Source: Oceanobacillus jordanicus (GTDB lineage: Bacteria; Bacillota; Bacilli; Bacillales; Amphibacillaceae). Taken from it: a DNA stretch of 64,000 nucleotides. Made by a program: the position numbers and the translations under genes. Below the pieces are notes generated by a model that made no database searches, was not told the DNA's origin, and worked only from the letters and a program-made list of their open reading frames with translations. Shown one piece after another: positions 17,229 through 25,286 of the stretch (positions are counted from its first letter, which is position 1; each line of letters opens with the position of its first letter). The DNA is taken from positions 332,689-396,688 of the forward strand of contig NZ_JAIFZM010000002.1 of assembly GCF_022095695.1 (NCBI RefSeq). Direction: 5' to 3'.

Positions 17229-18383
17229 TTATTTGGTTGGTTTAGAGAAAAGGGATTTCTTAAACCTCCCAATCGAAAACTGCGAAATATCGACATCATT
17301 CTTACCGGAGATGATCAAATTACTTAATGCCTGTCCAACTGCACTGCTAAATTTAAACCCATGTCCTGAAAATCCTGCTGCAATCGCAACATTTGCGTGC
17401 TTAGGGTGGAGGTCAATAATGAATTTATCATCGGGTGTGTGTGTATACATACAGGTTTTACCATACTTCAATTGCCAAATATCAGGAATGTATTGATTCA
17501 TAAATTGTGCCAAATTTCCTTCATCTTCTGCTAGTTCACCAAACCCTATCGGAGACTCATCAGGGTGGATGGGATTTCCGCCATCATGACGCCCTACTTT
17601 TAAACCGGACCCATCTATACTCGGGAATCCATAATAAATTCCTTTGGGTGTATCAAATGCAAAGGCTGGAAAACGGCTATGATTATAGGTAGCCTCATTA
17701 GCGTCAAACCAAGCAAATGTTTTCCTTACAGGTGTAAGTGGAAGCTCCAAACCCAACATAGAAATGAGTTCACCTGACCATGCTCCTGCCGAAACCACGA
17801 GCGCATCCGAGTGAAGGGTCTGTTCGTCTGTCTTAATTGTTACTTTATCCTCTTGAATATAAATGTCTCTTACTCTACTATTTGTGAGGATTGTAGCACC
17901 ATTTTGCTCAGCAAGTGCTTGGTATGCTTTAATAATTTCCTCACTCTTTAGCACGCCAGATGTCGGTTCAAAGCAACCAATAAAGTCGTTCGGTAACGAA
18001 ATGTTAGCCCAACGATTCTGCACTTTATTAGCATCCATTACATCAAGGGGCAAATCGTACTTTTTAGCACTAGAGATAATATTTTGGATGAAATTGGAGT
18101 CTGCATTTCCAACATTAAGTACACCAGTTTGAGTGAATAACTGCTTTCCAGAAGCCTTTTCTAAGTCATACCATAACTCGCGTGCTTTAAGGATAAAGGG
18201 AACATATTCTTTTCCCTCACCATAAGCATAGCGAATAATTCTTGTGTCCCCGTGATGACTCCCTTTATTATGTGGTGGGTTAAAAGAATCTAATAATAAC
18301 GTTTTTTTCCCACTCTTGGATAAATAATAACCCGCTGCCATGCCCATTGAACCTGCACCAATTACGATTACGTCATAGTTCAT
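17229..18383 (-). CDS. solA: N-methyl-L-amino-acid oxidase (SolA/MTOX, sarcosine oxidase family)
   Basis: FAD-dependent oxidase of 384 residues starting with the dinucleotide-binding VIVIGAGSMGMAAGYYL. DTRIIRYAYGEG and the KTCMYTHTPDD segment near residue 310 contain the cysteine that in monomeric sarcosine oxidase and MTOX holds FAD covalently; GFSGHGFKFSSAVG closes the FAD fold. It demethylates N-methyl amino acids, releasing formaldehyde and hydrogen peroxide. The start has GGAGG upstream. It converges on the uxu operon and shows no obvious functional link to it, yet a fragment similar to this gene sits next to a yjmF-like relic at 45.5 kb. Confidence 0.9.
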   Translation of the reverse strand: MNYDVIVIGAGSMGMAAGYYLSKSGKKTLLLDSFNPPHNKGSHHGDTRIIRYAYGEGKEYVPFILKARELWYDLEKASGKQLFTQTGVLNVGNADSNFIQNIISSAKKYDLPLDVMDANKVQNRWANISLPNDFIGCFEPTSGVLKSEEIIKAYQALAEQNGATILTNSRVRDIYIQEDKVTIKTDEQTLHSDALVVSAGAWSGELISMLGLELPLTPVRKTFAWFDANEATYNHSRFPAFAFDTPKGIYYGFPSIDGSGLKVGRHDGGNPIHPDESPIGFGELAEDEGNLAQFMNQYIPDIWQLKYGKTCMYTHTPDDKFIIDLHPKHANVAIAAGFSGHGFKFSSAVGQALSNLIISGKNDVDISQFSIGRFKKSLFSKPTK

Positions 18384-18492
18384 TCCATCTAACCTCCAAT
18401 AATAAATATCTAACGTATAATGAACACAATTAATTTTTATCTAGAGCCATTTAGCTATTGGCTACTAAAAAATTCATATCTCTAAACAAAAG

Positions 18493-18534
18493 AACCACAT
18501 AAATCCATAGCGGGTTTTATGTGGTTTTATTATG
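18493..18534 (-). terminator. Terminator behind the methyltransferase gene
   Basis: ACCACATAAA (18494-18503) pairs with TTTATGTGGT (18516-18525). T-rich sequence follows on both strands (minus: TTCTTTTGTTT), so it can work in both directions; the minus-strand methyltransferase gene ends 18 bases away. Confidence 0.75.
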
Positions 18535-18543
18535 GATGTTCCT

Positions 18544-19278
18544 CTATTTCTTATTCGCTGAAATGATTAAAAACATTGGTCTCCGATTTTCATCTGCCAT
18601 CAGAGGATCCTTTTTTGCCATTTCCTCAGTAGGATATGATTCCTTCACTTCCTTTACAAGAAAACCAGAATCAATTAGGTCGTTAATATAGGTGGAAATG
18701 GTGCGATGATATTTTGTCACATGTTCATTTAAAAAGGACGTGTCACGCACGCCTTCCATTTGATAGGAATCAACCGGCCAGTGTAGGCGATTCCCTTGGT
18801 CATCATAATACCAGTCTTGTTCTTTTCGAGAGGTGAAAATGGGATGTTCCACAGAAAAAACAAAGCTTCCCCCAGGCTTTAGCGAATCATAAACCTTTTC
18901 ACAAATTGTTTTAAATGACTTAATATAGTGAAACGCAAGGGAACTGATCACCACGTCAAATGGAGAGTGTGAAAAATCGATGTCTTCGATAGGCTTTTTG
19001 ATATATGAAATGGATGGATCTTTTGTCATTTCACGAGCTCGTTGAATCATTTTTTCAGAAATATCTACACCTGTGACAGAACGTGCCTGCTGCTCCCGTG
19101 CATATCGACAATGCCAGCCGAAACCACAGCCTAAATCAAGAACTGTTTTATCTTTAAGGTCCGGTAATAGTTCTTTTAAAATATGCCACTCTCCAGCACC
19201 TTCAAGCCCATGAACGGAGCGGGGCATTTGTTCGTATGCAGAAAAGAAATTCGGTTCATCATATTTATTTTGTTTCAT
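18544..19278 (-). CDS. Class I SAM-dependent methyltransferase
   Basis: A UbiE/SmtA-like small-molecule methyltransferase of about 244 residues. The SAM site is VLDLGCGFGWHCRYA with GVDISEKMIQRARE as the acidic loop; FDVVISSLAFHYI is motif IV and LKPGGSFVFSVEHP motif VI. The C-terminal part has YHRTISTYINDLIDSGF, a substrate-binding cap seen in many such enzymes. The start at 19278 has AGGAGATGG; the longer frame from 19311 begins inside the preceding gene. It is cotranscribed with the TauE-like permease. Substrate unknown. Confidence 0.87.
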   Translation of the reverse strand: MKQNKYDEPNFFSAYEQMPRSVHGLEGAGEWHILKELLPDLKDKTVLDLGCGFGWHCRYAREQQARSVTGVDISEKMIQRAREMTKDPSISYIKKPIEDIDFSHSPFDVVISSLAFHYIKSFKTICEKVYDSLKPGGSFVFSVEHPIFTSRKEQDWYYDDQGNRLHWPVDSYQMEGVRDTSFLNEHVTKYHRTISTYINDLIDSGFLVKEVKESYPTEEMAKKDPLMADENRRPMFLIISANKK

Positions 19279-19307
19279 CGTGAATCCATCTCCTATTTTT
19301 AATATGT

Positions 19308-20057
19308 TCAAGCAGGATTAATCAGCAGCACAGCCCCAAGCAGAACGATAAGAATAAAAACGTAACGCTCGAATTTATGACTAGGGATACGCCGATGTAA
19401 ATACGTACCTAAAAATGTTGCGGCAATGATAAAAGGCAAGGATAGTCCGAAGAGCGTAAATACATCCTTTGTCCATAGCCCTCCAAGTGCTTGGCCTAGA
19501 ACCACCATTATCCCAGAAATAAGAAAGTGAGCTTGCAGTGTTTCTCGAAAGCGATCTGGACTCCAGCGACGCATCGTGCCGTAAATAACAACTGGTACAC
19601 CATTGAAGTTATAAGCACTCCCAAGTGTTCCGGCAGCAAAACCAAACGGTAACGCCCAAGCTGGACTATCCAACAAAGGACGTTGTGCCGTCTTCGTAAT
19701 CATTGGTTTAGCCAGTGAATAGACTCCATATGCAACAAGAAATATGCCAAGTGCAACCGTGATCACCAAGGCTGGAGCATAAAGGACTAAAACAAGTCCA
19801 GCTGGAATGCCGAGCAAGGTAGTAATGGCTAACCGAATAAGTGCCGGCCGATCAATGTGACGCCAGCCTGTTGACACAGCGATCAAAGCCACTGTTAGCC
19901 CGGCCAATCCTATCAGCGATATGGAAGTATGTAAATCTAGTGGTAGCAGTGCAAGTAGAGGCATTCCTACTACAGCTTCTCCAAAACCAAACGTAGCTCT
20001 CATCAAAGAGCCGATGAAAACAACGGCAATGACTAATAGAATGAGTGTGGTAGACAT
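19308..20057 (-). CDS. TauE/SafE-family anion permease (DUF81)
   Basis: A hydrophobic protein of about 249 residues with seven to eight membrane segments, the size of TauE/SafE sulfite or organosulfonate exporters. The two half-repeats are visible: GSLMRATFGFGEAVVGMPLL at the start and LPFGFAAGTLGSAYNFNGVP in the middle. The Met at 20057 follows TGGAGTTG; an upstream in-frame TTG is less likely. It lies just ahead of the methyltransferase gene on the same strand. The transported anion is not evident. Confidence 0.85.
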   Translation of the reverse strand: MSTTLILLVIAVVFIGSLMRATFGFGEAVVGMPLLALLPLDLHTSISLIGLAGLTVALIAVSTGWRHIDRPALIRLAITTLLGIPAGLVLVLYAPALVITVALGIFLVAYGVYSLAKPMITKTAQRPLLDSPAWALPFGFAAGTLGSAYNFNGVPVVIYGTMRRWSPDRFRETLQAHFLISGIMVVLGQALGGLWTKDVFTLFGLSLPFIIAATFLGTYLHRRIPSHKFERYVFILIVLLGAVLLINPA

Positions 20058-20311
20058 ATAAAACAACTCCAGTAGCTCAAGTTACAGCTTAAAATATAAC
20101 ATTCATTATTTACCTTTATTTTATCATAGTGGTGAAACAATATGGCTTAGTTGGGGCTAATTGAGTGGGGATTTTAAAGAATCTATTTTTAAAAAGCCTA
20201 GCATTTGGCTAAAGCCTTCCTACCTTCTAGATAAATTCCATGAACTGGAATAATTGTATAAAATGATTTAAAATCTAATAAGAACTAGATTACATAGAAA
20301 GGTAGATTTTA
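20058..20311. other. Divergent intergenic region
   Basis: AT-rich DNA between the minus-strand permease and the plus-strand lipoprotein gene. No open frame of note. Promoters for both directions are expected here; I could not assign them with confidence. Confidence 0.4.
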
Positions 20312-20986
20312 ATGAATTTTAATCGTCACTTTTTAATTGGAATGCTAACAGTCGGATTGCTCCTTTTAGCTGCATGTGAGAATTCTTCTGCTGAGTCTAG
20401 CGCTACAACAGACAACGAGTCAGAGAATAGGAATGAAACCCAAACGGTAAATGAAAATGGAGAGGCTGTAGAGGAGGAAGCAGAGAAAGATGCTGGTTCA
20501 AATGCAGACGACCCGACTCAAGGCAACACGGAGGAAAGTACAACGGAAGAAGCGGAAACTACCGAAAAAGTAGAAACAGCTAATGATGATACCGCAGAAG
20601 AAGATTCCTCGACTAAGAGTACAGTAAGCAAGAAAGAAGAGTACCTTCAGAAATTAAATGATGCAAAAAAAGAAACACGTGAGGAGCGGGAAGAGTCAGC
20701 TGATGGCATAACGATCGAGTTAAAAGGTGTGGAAGGGAATTTATTCGACCTGTGGGACGGATTGTTAAACGAAATTTATGGAGTCCTGGAGGATCAACTT
20801 TCTACAGAAGAAATGGAGCAACTGAGAGTAGAACAACGTGAATGGATTAAGCACCGCGATAACAAGGCAAAGGAGGCATCCCTGGAATATGAAGGGGGCA
20901 CTGCAGAACACCTAGTTTATAGAACAGTCCTTAACGACCTTACGATAGAACGATGCACGGAACTGGTTGAGGAGTATATGAAGTAA
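20312..20986 (+). CDS. Lipoprotein with acidic linker and LprI-like (DUF1311) domain
   Basis: The signal peptide ends in the lipobox LAAC. Residues about 25-105 are a low-complexity Glu/Thr/Asp/Asn linker of the type that spaces a domain away from the membrane. Residues about 145-225 form a DUF1311/LprI-like domain, with EQREWIKHRDNKAKEAS and the closing RTVLNDLTIERCTELV. LprI of mycobacteria inhibits lysozyme, but most members are uncharacterised. The start has GAAAGG upstream, and a terminator-like hairpin follows at 20993. Confidence 0.8.
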   Translation: MNFNRHFLIGMLTVGLLLLAACENSSAESSATTDNESENRNETQTVNENGEAVEEEAEKDAGSNADDPTQGNTEESTTEEAETTEKVETANDDTAEEDSSTKSTVSKKEEYLQKLNDAKKETREEREESADGITIELKGVEGNLFDLWDGLLNEIYGVLEDQLSTEEMEQLRVEQREWIKHRDNKAKEASLEYEGGTAEHLVYRTVLNDLTIERCTELVEEYMK

Positions 20987-20992
20987 TGAATA

Positions 20993-21022
20993 GAGCACAC
21001 TCGGTTGAGCGTGCTCTTATTG
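20993..21022 (+). terminator. Terminator of the LprI-like lipoprotein gene
   Basis: GAGCACACTC (20993-21002) pairs with GAGCGTGCTC (21007-21016) with one mismatch and a four-base loop, followed by TTATTGT. It lies 7 bases past the stop codon. Confidence 0.65.
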
Positions 21023-21027
21023 TGGCT

Positions 21028-21160
21028 GATGTTAGCTCGTTCACGGGCGATAATTTCTTATTCTCGGAGGATGTTCACTCATTCTTGGCCGATGATCTCC
21101 CGCTCACAGCTGATGTTCCCAGGCTGAAGGGAGATGTTCCAAGCACACGGCCGATGCTCT
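21028..21160 (+). repeat. Degenerate tandem repeat with a 21-base period
   Basis: GAT-led units start at 21028, 21049, 21070, 21091, 21112 and 21133, exactly 21 bases apart, and a seventh at 21153 after 20 bases. The core resembles GATGTTCNCTCNNTCNNGG. Read in the frame open across it, the units give heptads of the form DVSSFTG, DNFLFSE, DVHSFLA, DDLPLTA, DVPRLKG. There is no ribosome binding site for a protein, so I call it a DNA repeat rather than a gene. Confidence 0.7.
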
Positions 21161-21216
21161 GCTCGACTTCCAGTAGCTACCACGCGCGTTCTAGCCGCCC
21201 CCCACCCAACGACCAA

Positions 21217-22422
21217 TCAAGCAGCCCTAAGATTCTTTTTACGTAGTAGTGTATTTAATTGCTCTGAGCATAAAAGCATACCTACAATATATACGCATAT
21301 AAAGAACGGGAAGATTGCAATTGTTGAATGGGATGCAATCAAGCCAAGTAAAGGTGGCAGAAAGGTGTTACCTGTGTACGCTAGGGCCATTTGATAGCCC
21401 ATAATAGTTTGAGAATGTTTCTTCCCAAAGCGTGTAGGTGTTTCATGTAACATAGATGGAAAAATTGGTGCTAAACCAAACCCAATCATGATAAACCCTA
21501 CGAGTGAGAATGTGGTTGGAAAGGGAAGCACAAGAAGTGCAGCACCAACCAATGCGATGAGTTGTCCAACTCGAATCAGCATACGGCTACTTAATTTAAA
21601 GGTGACAAAGCCAGTTAGAAATCTAGCAACTGTTAATCCACCCCAATAAAGGGAAACCCATTTGGCAGCAGTAGCCGCTGACAGATCCTTGACATCCACA
21701 AGAAAACTACTTCCCCAAAGCCCCACTGTTGTTTCCACCCCGCAATAAAATAGAAAGGACAACAATGCGAGCTTTACACCTTTTATTTGCAAGGGCTTTT
21801 CATGCTTCTCTTGTTCTTGCACTTCCTCTTCAATCGCTTCTGTTGCCTCACTTTGTGCTACATTCCTGTTTTGCGCTACTTTTTTCCACAAAGGGAAGGA
21901 GAGTAAAAGGATAGTTGCTAAAGCGAACTGGATTCCTGCAATGGTGAGGTAACCATTTCTCCAAGCCTGTTGTCCTGTAATAAATTGGGCCATGATGATG
22001 GGTCCCAAGGTAGCTCCCACACCCCAAAAACTATGTAACCAACTCATATGATGTGCCTTATAGTGTAGTGCCACATAGTTGTTTAGTGCTGTATCTACAG
22101 CGCCCGCTCCTAATCCAAGTGGAATAGCACATATAGCTAACCATATAATCGACGGCGCAAAATAAAACCCTAGTAAAGCACCAGCTGTCAACAAGACGCT
22201 GACAAAGGTAACCTTCGCAGTTCCGAATCGTTTGATGACCTTTCCACTTAATAAACTGGAAATAATAGTACCAACAGAAATGATCATAAACAGATATCCT
22301 GCTGCGTCAAGTGGCGCCCCTATGTCCTCTTGTATCACGGGCCATGCAGCCCCTAGTAACGGATCAGGTAAACCTAAGCTAATAAAAGCCAAATAAATAA
22401 CAAGCAAAAGTAATAAAGTCAT
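21217..22422 (-). CDS. MFS transporter (FucP/YfkF-like sugar or drug permease)
   Basis: A 401-residue major facilitator protein with twelve predicted helices and a charged cytoplasmic loop in the middle (EATEAIEEEVQEQEKHEK), separating two six-helix halves. The first helices have GLPDPLLGAAWPVIQEDIG and the motif-A-like GKVIKRFGTAKV. The family covers sugar/proton symporters and multidrug exporters; the substrate cannot be fixed. The start has AGGAGAAAGAGAG upstream. Monocistronic. Confidence 0.85.
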   Translation of the reverse strand: MTLLLLLVIYLAFISLGLPDPLLGAAWPVIQEDIGAPLDAAGYLFMIISVGTIISSLLSGKVIKRFGTAKVTFVSVLLTAGALLGFYFAPSIIWLAICAIPLGLGAGAVDTALNNYVALHYKAHHMSWLHSFWGVGATLGPIIMAQFITGQQAWRNGYLTIAGIQFALATILLLSFPLWKKVAQNRNVAQSEATEAIEEEVQEQEKHEKPLQIKGVKLALLSFLFYCGVETTVGLWGSSFLVDVKDLSAATAAKWVSLYWGGLTVARFLTGFVTFKLSSRMLIRVGQLIALVGAALLVLPFPTTFSLVGFIMIGFGLAPIFPSMLHETPTRFGKKHSQTIMGYQMALAYTGNTFLPPLLGLIASHSTIAIFPFFICVYIVGMLLCSEQLNTLLRKKNLRAA

Positions 22423-22820
22423 GTTTACTCTCTTTCTCCTAACGTTAATTTTCGTTGCGTTTTCTAATGACTGATTAAATAAGTTTCCTCCACTTCGCTC
22501 TCAGTAGCTATTAATCTACTAATAATTTCAATCATTTAATGGTCTGAAACTAAATTCTAAAAGTGTTTTGCTAATTTTACGCAGGACAATTCTCTTCTAA
22601 GTGGCCTACATCCAATGCATTATTAAAACGCTTTTATAAATGATGTTGAAAATATACCATATTCAATTTTTTATAACAATGAAATAGAAAAGTTGGCTTT
22701 TCCAAGACGGAAAAATGCGGCTTTGTGAATTTCATATCCCACCACACAACTTATTCTAGAGGAGTGGGAGGATGAGAATTTTCAGTTCATCACGTCCAGA
22801 TGTTGAGTTACCGAGTTAAA

Positions 22821-22866
22821 TTTAGGTCTAATCACGGTAGACATTATAATGTTATATTGACCTAAA
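22821..22866 (+). promoter_or_regulatory. Inverted repeats over the dga-like operon promoter, candidate GntR operator
   Basis: Arms TTTAGGTC (22821-22828) and GACCTAAA (22859-22866) are perfectly complementary, and the second overlaps the -35 box. Within them, GTCTA (22826-22830) and TAGAC (22838-22842) form a second inverted repeat. The regulator would most simply be the GntR protein encoded at 27060. Confidence 0.45.
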
Positions 22867-22885
22867 AGGGCATTAGTGTTATTCT
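22857..22885 (+). promoter_or_regulatory. Probable promoter of the amidohydrolase-dgaE-dgaF operon
   Basis: TTGACC (22857-22862) and TATTCT (22880-22885) are 17 bases apart. Transcription would start about 205 bases before the first gene, giving a long leader. Confidence 0.5.
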
Positions 22886-22919
22886 ACTTTTGTAAAAGTT
22901 AGAAAAGTCAATACAAATT

Positions 22920-22933
22920 AGTAACCGCTTACA
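22920..22933 (+). promoter_or_regulatory. cre-like site downstream of the promoter
   Basis: AGTAACCGCTTACA matches the core TGNAANCGNWWNCA with one mismatch at the first base and has GTAA/TTAC arms around CCGC. Its position about 35 bases after the -10 box fits a CcpA roadblock. Confidence 0.45.
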
Positions 22934-22941
22934 ATAATTGG

Positions 22942-23070
22942 ATTTATCCCGGAGTAAGCGTCTGTAAGACTCCCACCTCAAAACATCAAGTGAGAGAAAA
23001 CGGACGCTAACCCCCCGATTCGTTCAACTAACAATCAGTGAGGAAGAACTAAAACCCCCTCTGATTGAAA
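22942..23070 (+). ncRNA. Structured leader or dispersed palindromic element
   Basis: Several helices can be drawn: GGAGT/ACTCC (22951-22973), AAGCGTC-GACGCTT-like pairing between 22956-22963 and 23002-23009, and a 10-bp stem CAATCAG-GAGG / CCTCTGATTG (23032-23043 with 23058-23067, one bulged T). It sits between promoter and first gene, so it would be in the mRNA leader. I do not recognise a known riboswitch. The sequence also recalls dispersed palindromic repeats of Bacillaceae genomes, from memory and unchecked. Confidence 0.4.
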
Positions 23071-23098
23071 GCTCACTTTAACAAAAGGAAGGATAGAT

Positions 23099-24202
23099 AT
23101 GGCAGCTACATTGGTTTTACGGAATGTAAAAAGGATAGATGGAAGTTCTTCAGATATTGTCCTGGCAAATAGTAGAATTGTAGACATTGTTCCACCAAAT
23201 ACAGGTAACGGGGAAAAAGTTATTGACTTTAAAAATAATGTTTACGTTTCCAGTGGATGGATTGATATGCATGTTCACGCCTTCCCGGATTTTGATCCAT
23301 ACGGAGATGAGATTGACGAGATTGGTTATAAACTAGGTGTCACCACCATTGTAGATGCTGGGAGCACAGGTGCTGATCAAATACATAGCTTGGTTAATTA
23401 TTCGAAAAGGGCAAAAACCAATGTGTTTGCCATGCTTAATATTTCACAGATAGGTTTAAAACAAATTGATGAGTTATCCAATCTTACCTGGTTGAATGAA
23501 GAAGAACTGTTAAAAGCAGTAGGGAATCATAAGGATTTTATCGTTGGACTTAAAGTTAGAATCAGCAAAAGTGTCGTTGGTCGAAATGGTGTGGAACCTT
23601 TAAAAATAGCACGTAATTTTTCAAAGAATACTAATTTGCCGCTTATGGTTCATATTGGCTCAGGTCCACCAGATATTAAGGAAGTTCTGGAATTATTGGA
23701 AGAAGAGGATATTCTTACGCATTATTTAAATGGGAAAAGCAATAATCTATTTGGGGATTTAGGTGAGCCTCTTTCTACATTTCTTCAAGCGATAAAACGA
23801 GGCGTTCATTTAGATGTTGGCCACGGAAATGCAAGTTTTTCTTTTCGTACAGCAGAGCAGGCAAAAGAACATGGAATCAAGTTTGACACCATCAGCACTG
23901 ACATCTATCGAAAGAACAGGCTACATGGTCCAGTTTTCAGCATGGCTGACCTTTTAACAAAGTTTTTATATTTAGGTTATTCCCTGCAAGAGATAATCGA
24001 TGCGGTTACAGTTAATGCAGCAAGATGGTTGAAAAAACCTGAATTAGGAAGGATTGCTACAGGGGATATTGCTAATCTCACATTGTTTTCAGTTGAAGAT
24101 CAGTCGGTGGTCTTAAGAGACTCTGAAGGGGAAGAAAGAAAACACGATAAAAAGATTGTAGTAAAAGGAGTGGTGATGAATGGTGAATACATTGAATGCT
24201 AA
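23099..24202 (+). CDS. Amidohydrolase/deacetylase-family metallohydrolase
   Basis: A 367-residue amidohydrolase-superfamily enzyme of the EF0837/Atu3266 group that commonly precedes dgaE. Metal ligands are visible in DMHVHAFPDF (about residue 60), the probable bridging Lys in VGLKVRISKS (about 155), VHIGSGPP, LDVGHGNASF and the Asp in TISTDIYRK. The C terminus ends in a beta-sandwich segment. Characterised relatives hydrolyse acetylated hydroxy acids or N-acyl amino compounds. The start has AAAGGAAGG. It overlaps dgaE by 23 bases, and its role is probably to deacylate the substrate that DgaE then deaminates. Confidence 0.88.
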   Translation: MAATLVLRNVKRIDGSSSDIVLANSRIVDIVPPNTGNGEKVIDFKNNVYVSSGWIDMHVHAFPDFDPYGDEIDEIGYKLGVTTIVDAGSTGADQIHSLVNYSKRAKTNVFAMLNISQIGLKQIDELSNLTWLNEEELLKAVGNHKDFIVGLKVRISKSVVGRNGVEPLKIARNFSKNTNLPLMVHIGSGPPDIKEVLELLEEEDILTHYLNGKSNNLFGDLGEPLSTFLQAIKRGVHLDVGHGNASFSFRTAEQAKEHGIKFDTISTDIYRKNRLHGPVFSMADLLTKFLYLGYSLQEIIDAVTVNAARWLKKPELGRIATGDIANLTLFSVEDQSVVLRDSEGEERKHDKKIVVKGVVMNGEYIEC

Positions 24203-25286
24203 GTATGGATTGAAAAGAGTAATCAATGCAAGTGGACGAATGAGTATTTTAGGTGTGTCTGCGCCATCGAATAATGTAATGGAAGCGATGAAAGTCGGCG
24301 GACAAAGTTATGTGGAAATTGCTGATTTGGTTGATAAAACAGGGGGACATATTGCCGGTTTGCTTGAATCGGAAGCAGCAATCGTCGTAAACTCTGCATC
24401 AAGCGGAATTGCCTTATCCATCGCAGCCCTTGTCACGGAAGGGAATCTTCGCAAGAGTGAACGGCTTCACCAAGATGTGATCTCAAAAAATGAAATCGTT
24501 TTACTAAAAGGCCATAACGTACAATATGGTGCACCAATTGAAACAATGGTGTATCTTGGCGGTGGCAAGCTTGTAGAGGCAGGTTATGCCAATGAAGGGA
24601 AAGCAGAGCATATTGCCGAGGCAATAAATGAAAATACAGCCGCTATTCTATACGTTAAGTCACATCATGCTGTGCAAAAAAATATGATTTCCGTAGAAGA
24701 AGCTTGGGAAGTTGCTAAAAGCCACAATGTGCCACTAATCGTGGATGCTGCGGCAGAAGAAGATGTTAAAAAATATGTACAAGTTTCAGATTTAGCCATC
24801 TATAGCGGTTCAAAATCCATCAAGGGGCCTACATCTGGAATCGTTGCTGGAAAGAAAAAGTACATAGAATGGTTAAAAGTACAATTGCATTGTATTGGCC
24901 GTAGTATGAAGGTTGGGAAGGAAACAACCTTTGGCCTGTTGCAAGCATTGGATGAATTTTTTGTCAAAAAGGATAACAGTAAAAAGGAAAAAGCCAGTCT
25001 TGAAGTGCTAACATCACTTCACTCATTGGAGGGAGTAAAAGTAGAGATTGTACAAGATGAAGCGGGTCGAGAAATCTATCGAGCACGGATACATATTGAC
25101 CCAGCTGCATGCAACACCACAGCAAAGGAAGTAAATGACAAGCTAAAGAACGGAGAAATTGCAATTTATACAAGGGATTACGGGGTACGTCAAGGCTTTT
25201 TCGATATTGATCCACGTCCATTACAAGGCGAGGAAATTCATATAATTGAAGAGAGATTAAAAGCAATCTTGGGAGGACAAGCATAA
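24180..25286 (+). CDS. dgaE: DgaE-family PLP-dependent ammonia-lyase
   Basis: A 368-residue fold-type I PLP enzyme of the SelA/DgaE family. GLKRVINASGRMSILGVS opens the chain as in SelA-like proteins, and AIYSGSKSIKGPTSG holds the PLP-binding lysine at about residue 215. DgaE converts D-glucosaminate-6-phosphate to 2-keto-3-deoxy-6-phosphogluconate with release of ammonia. The Salmonella operon also has PTS subunits for D-glucosaminate; none are here, so a different route of entry is implied. The ribosome binding site AAAGGAG lies inside the amidohydrolase gene. It joins dgaF through a TAATG overlap. Confidence 0.9.
   Translation: MVNTLNAKYGLKRVINASGRMSILGVSAPSNNVMEAMKVGGQSYVEIADLVDKTGGHIAGLLESEAAIVVNSASSGIALSIAALVTEGNLRKSERLHQDVISKNEIVLLKGHNVQYGAPIETMVYLGGGKLVEAGYANEGKAEHIAEAINENTAAILYVKSHHAVQKNMISVEEAWEVAKSHNVPLIVDAAAEEDVKKYVQVSDLAIYSGSKSIKGPTSGIVAGKKKYIEWLKVQLHCIGRSMKVGKETTFGLLQALDEFFVKKDNSKKEKASLEVLTSLHSLEGVKVEIVQDEAGREIYRARIHIDPAACNTTAKEVNDKLKNGEIAIYTRDYGVRQGFFDIDPRPLQGEEIHIIEERLKAILGGQA

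Noticed and set aside
20986..21246. 86-codon plus-strand frame over the 21-base repeat
   Set aside because: Its start overlaps a stop codon and terminator, and the heptads are explained by the DNA repeat.
22942..23070. Known riboswitch class
   Set aside because: I could not match the helices or conserved loops to glmS, purine, SAM, glycine, T-box or other common classes.
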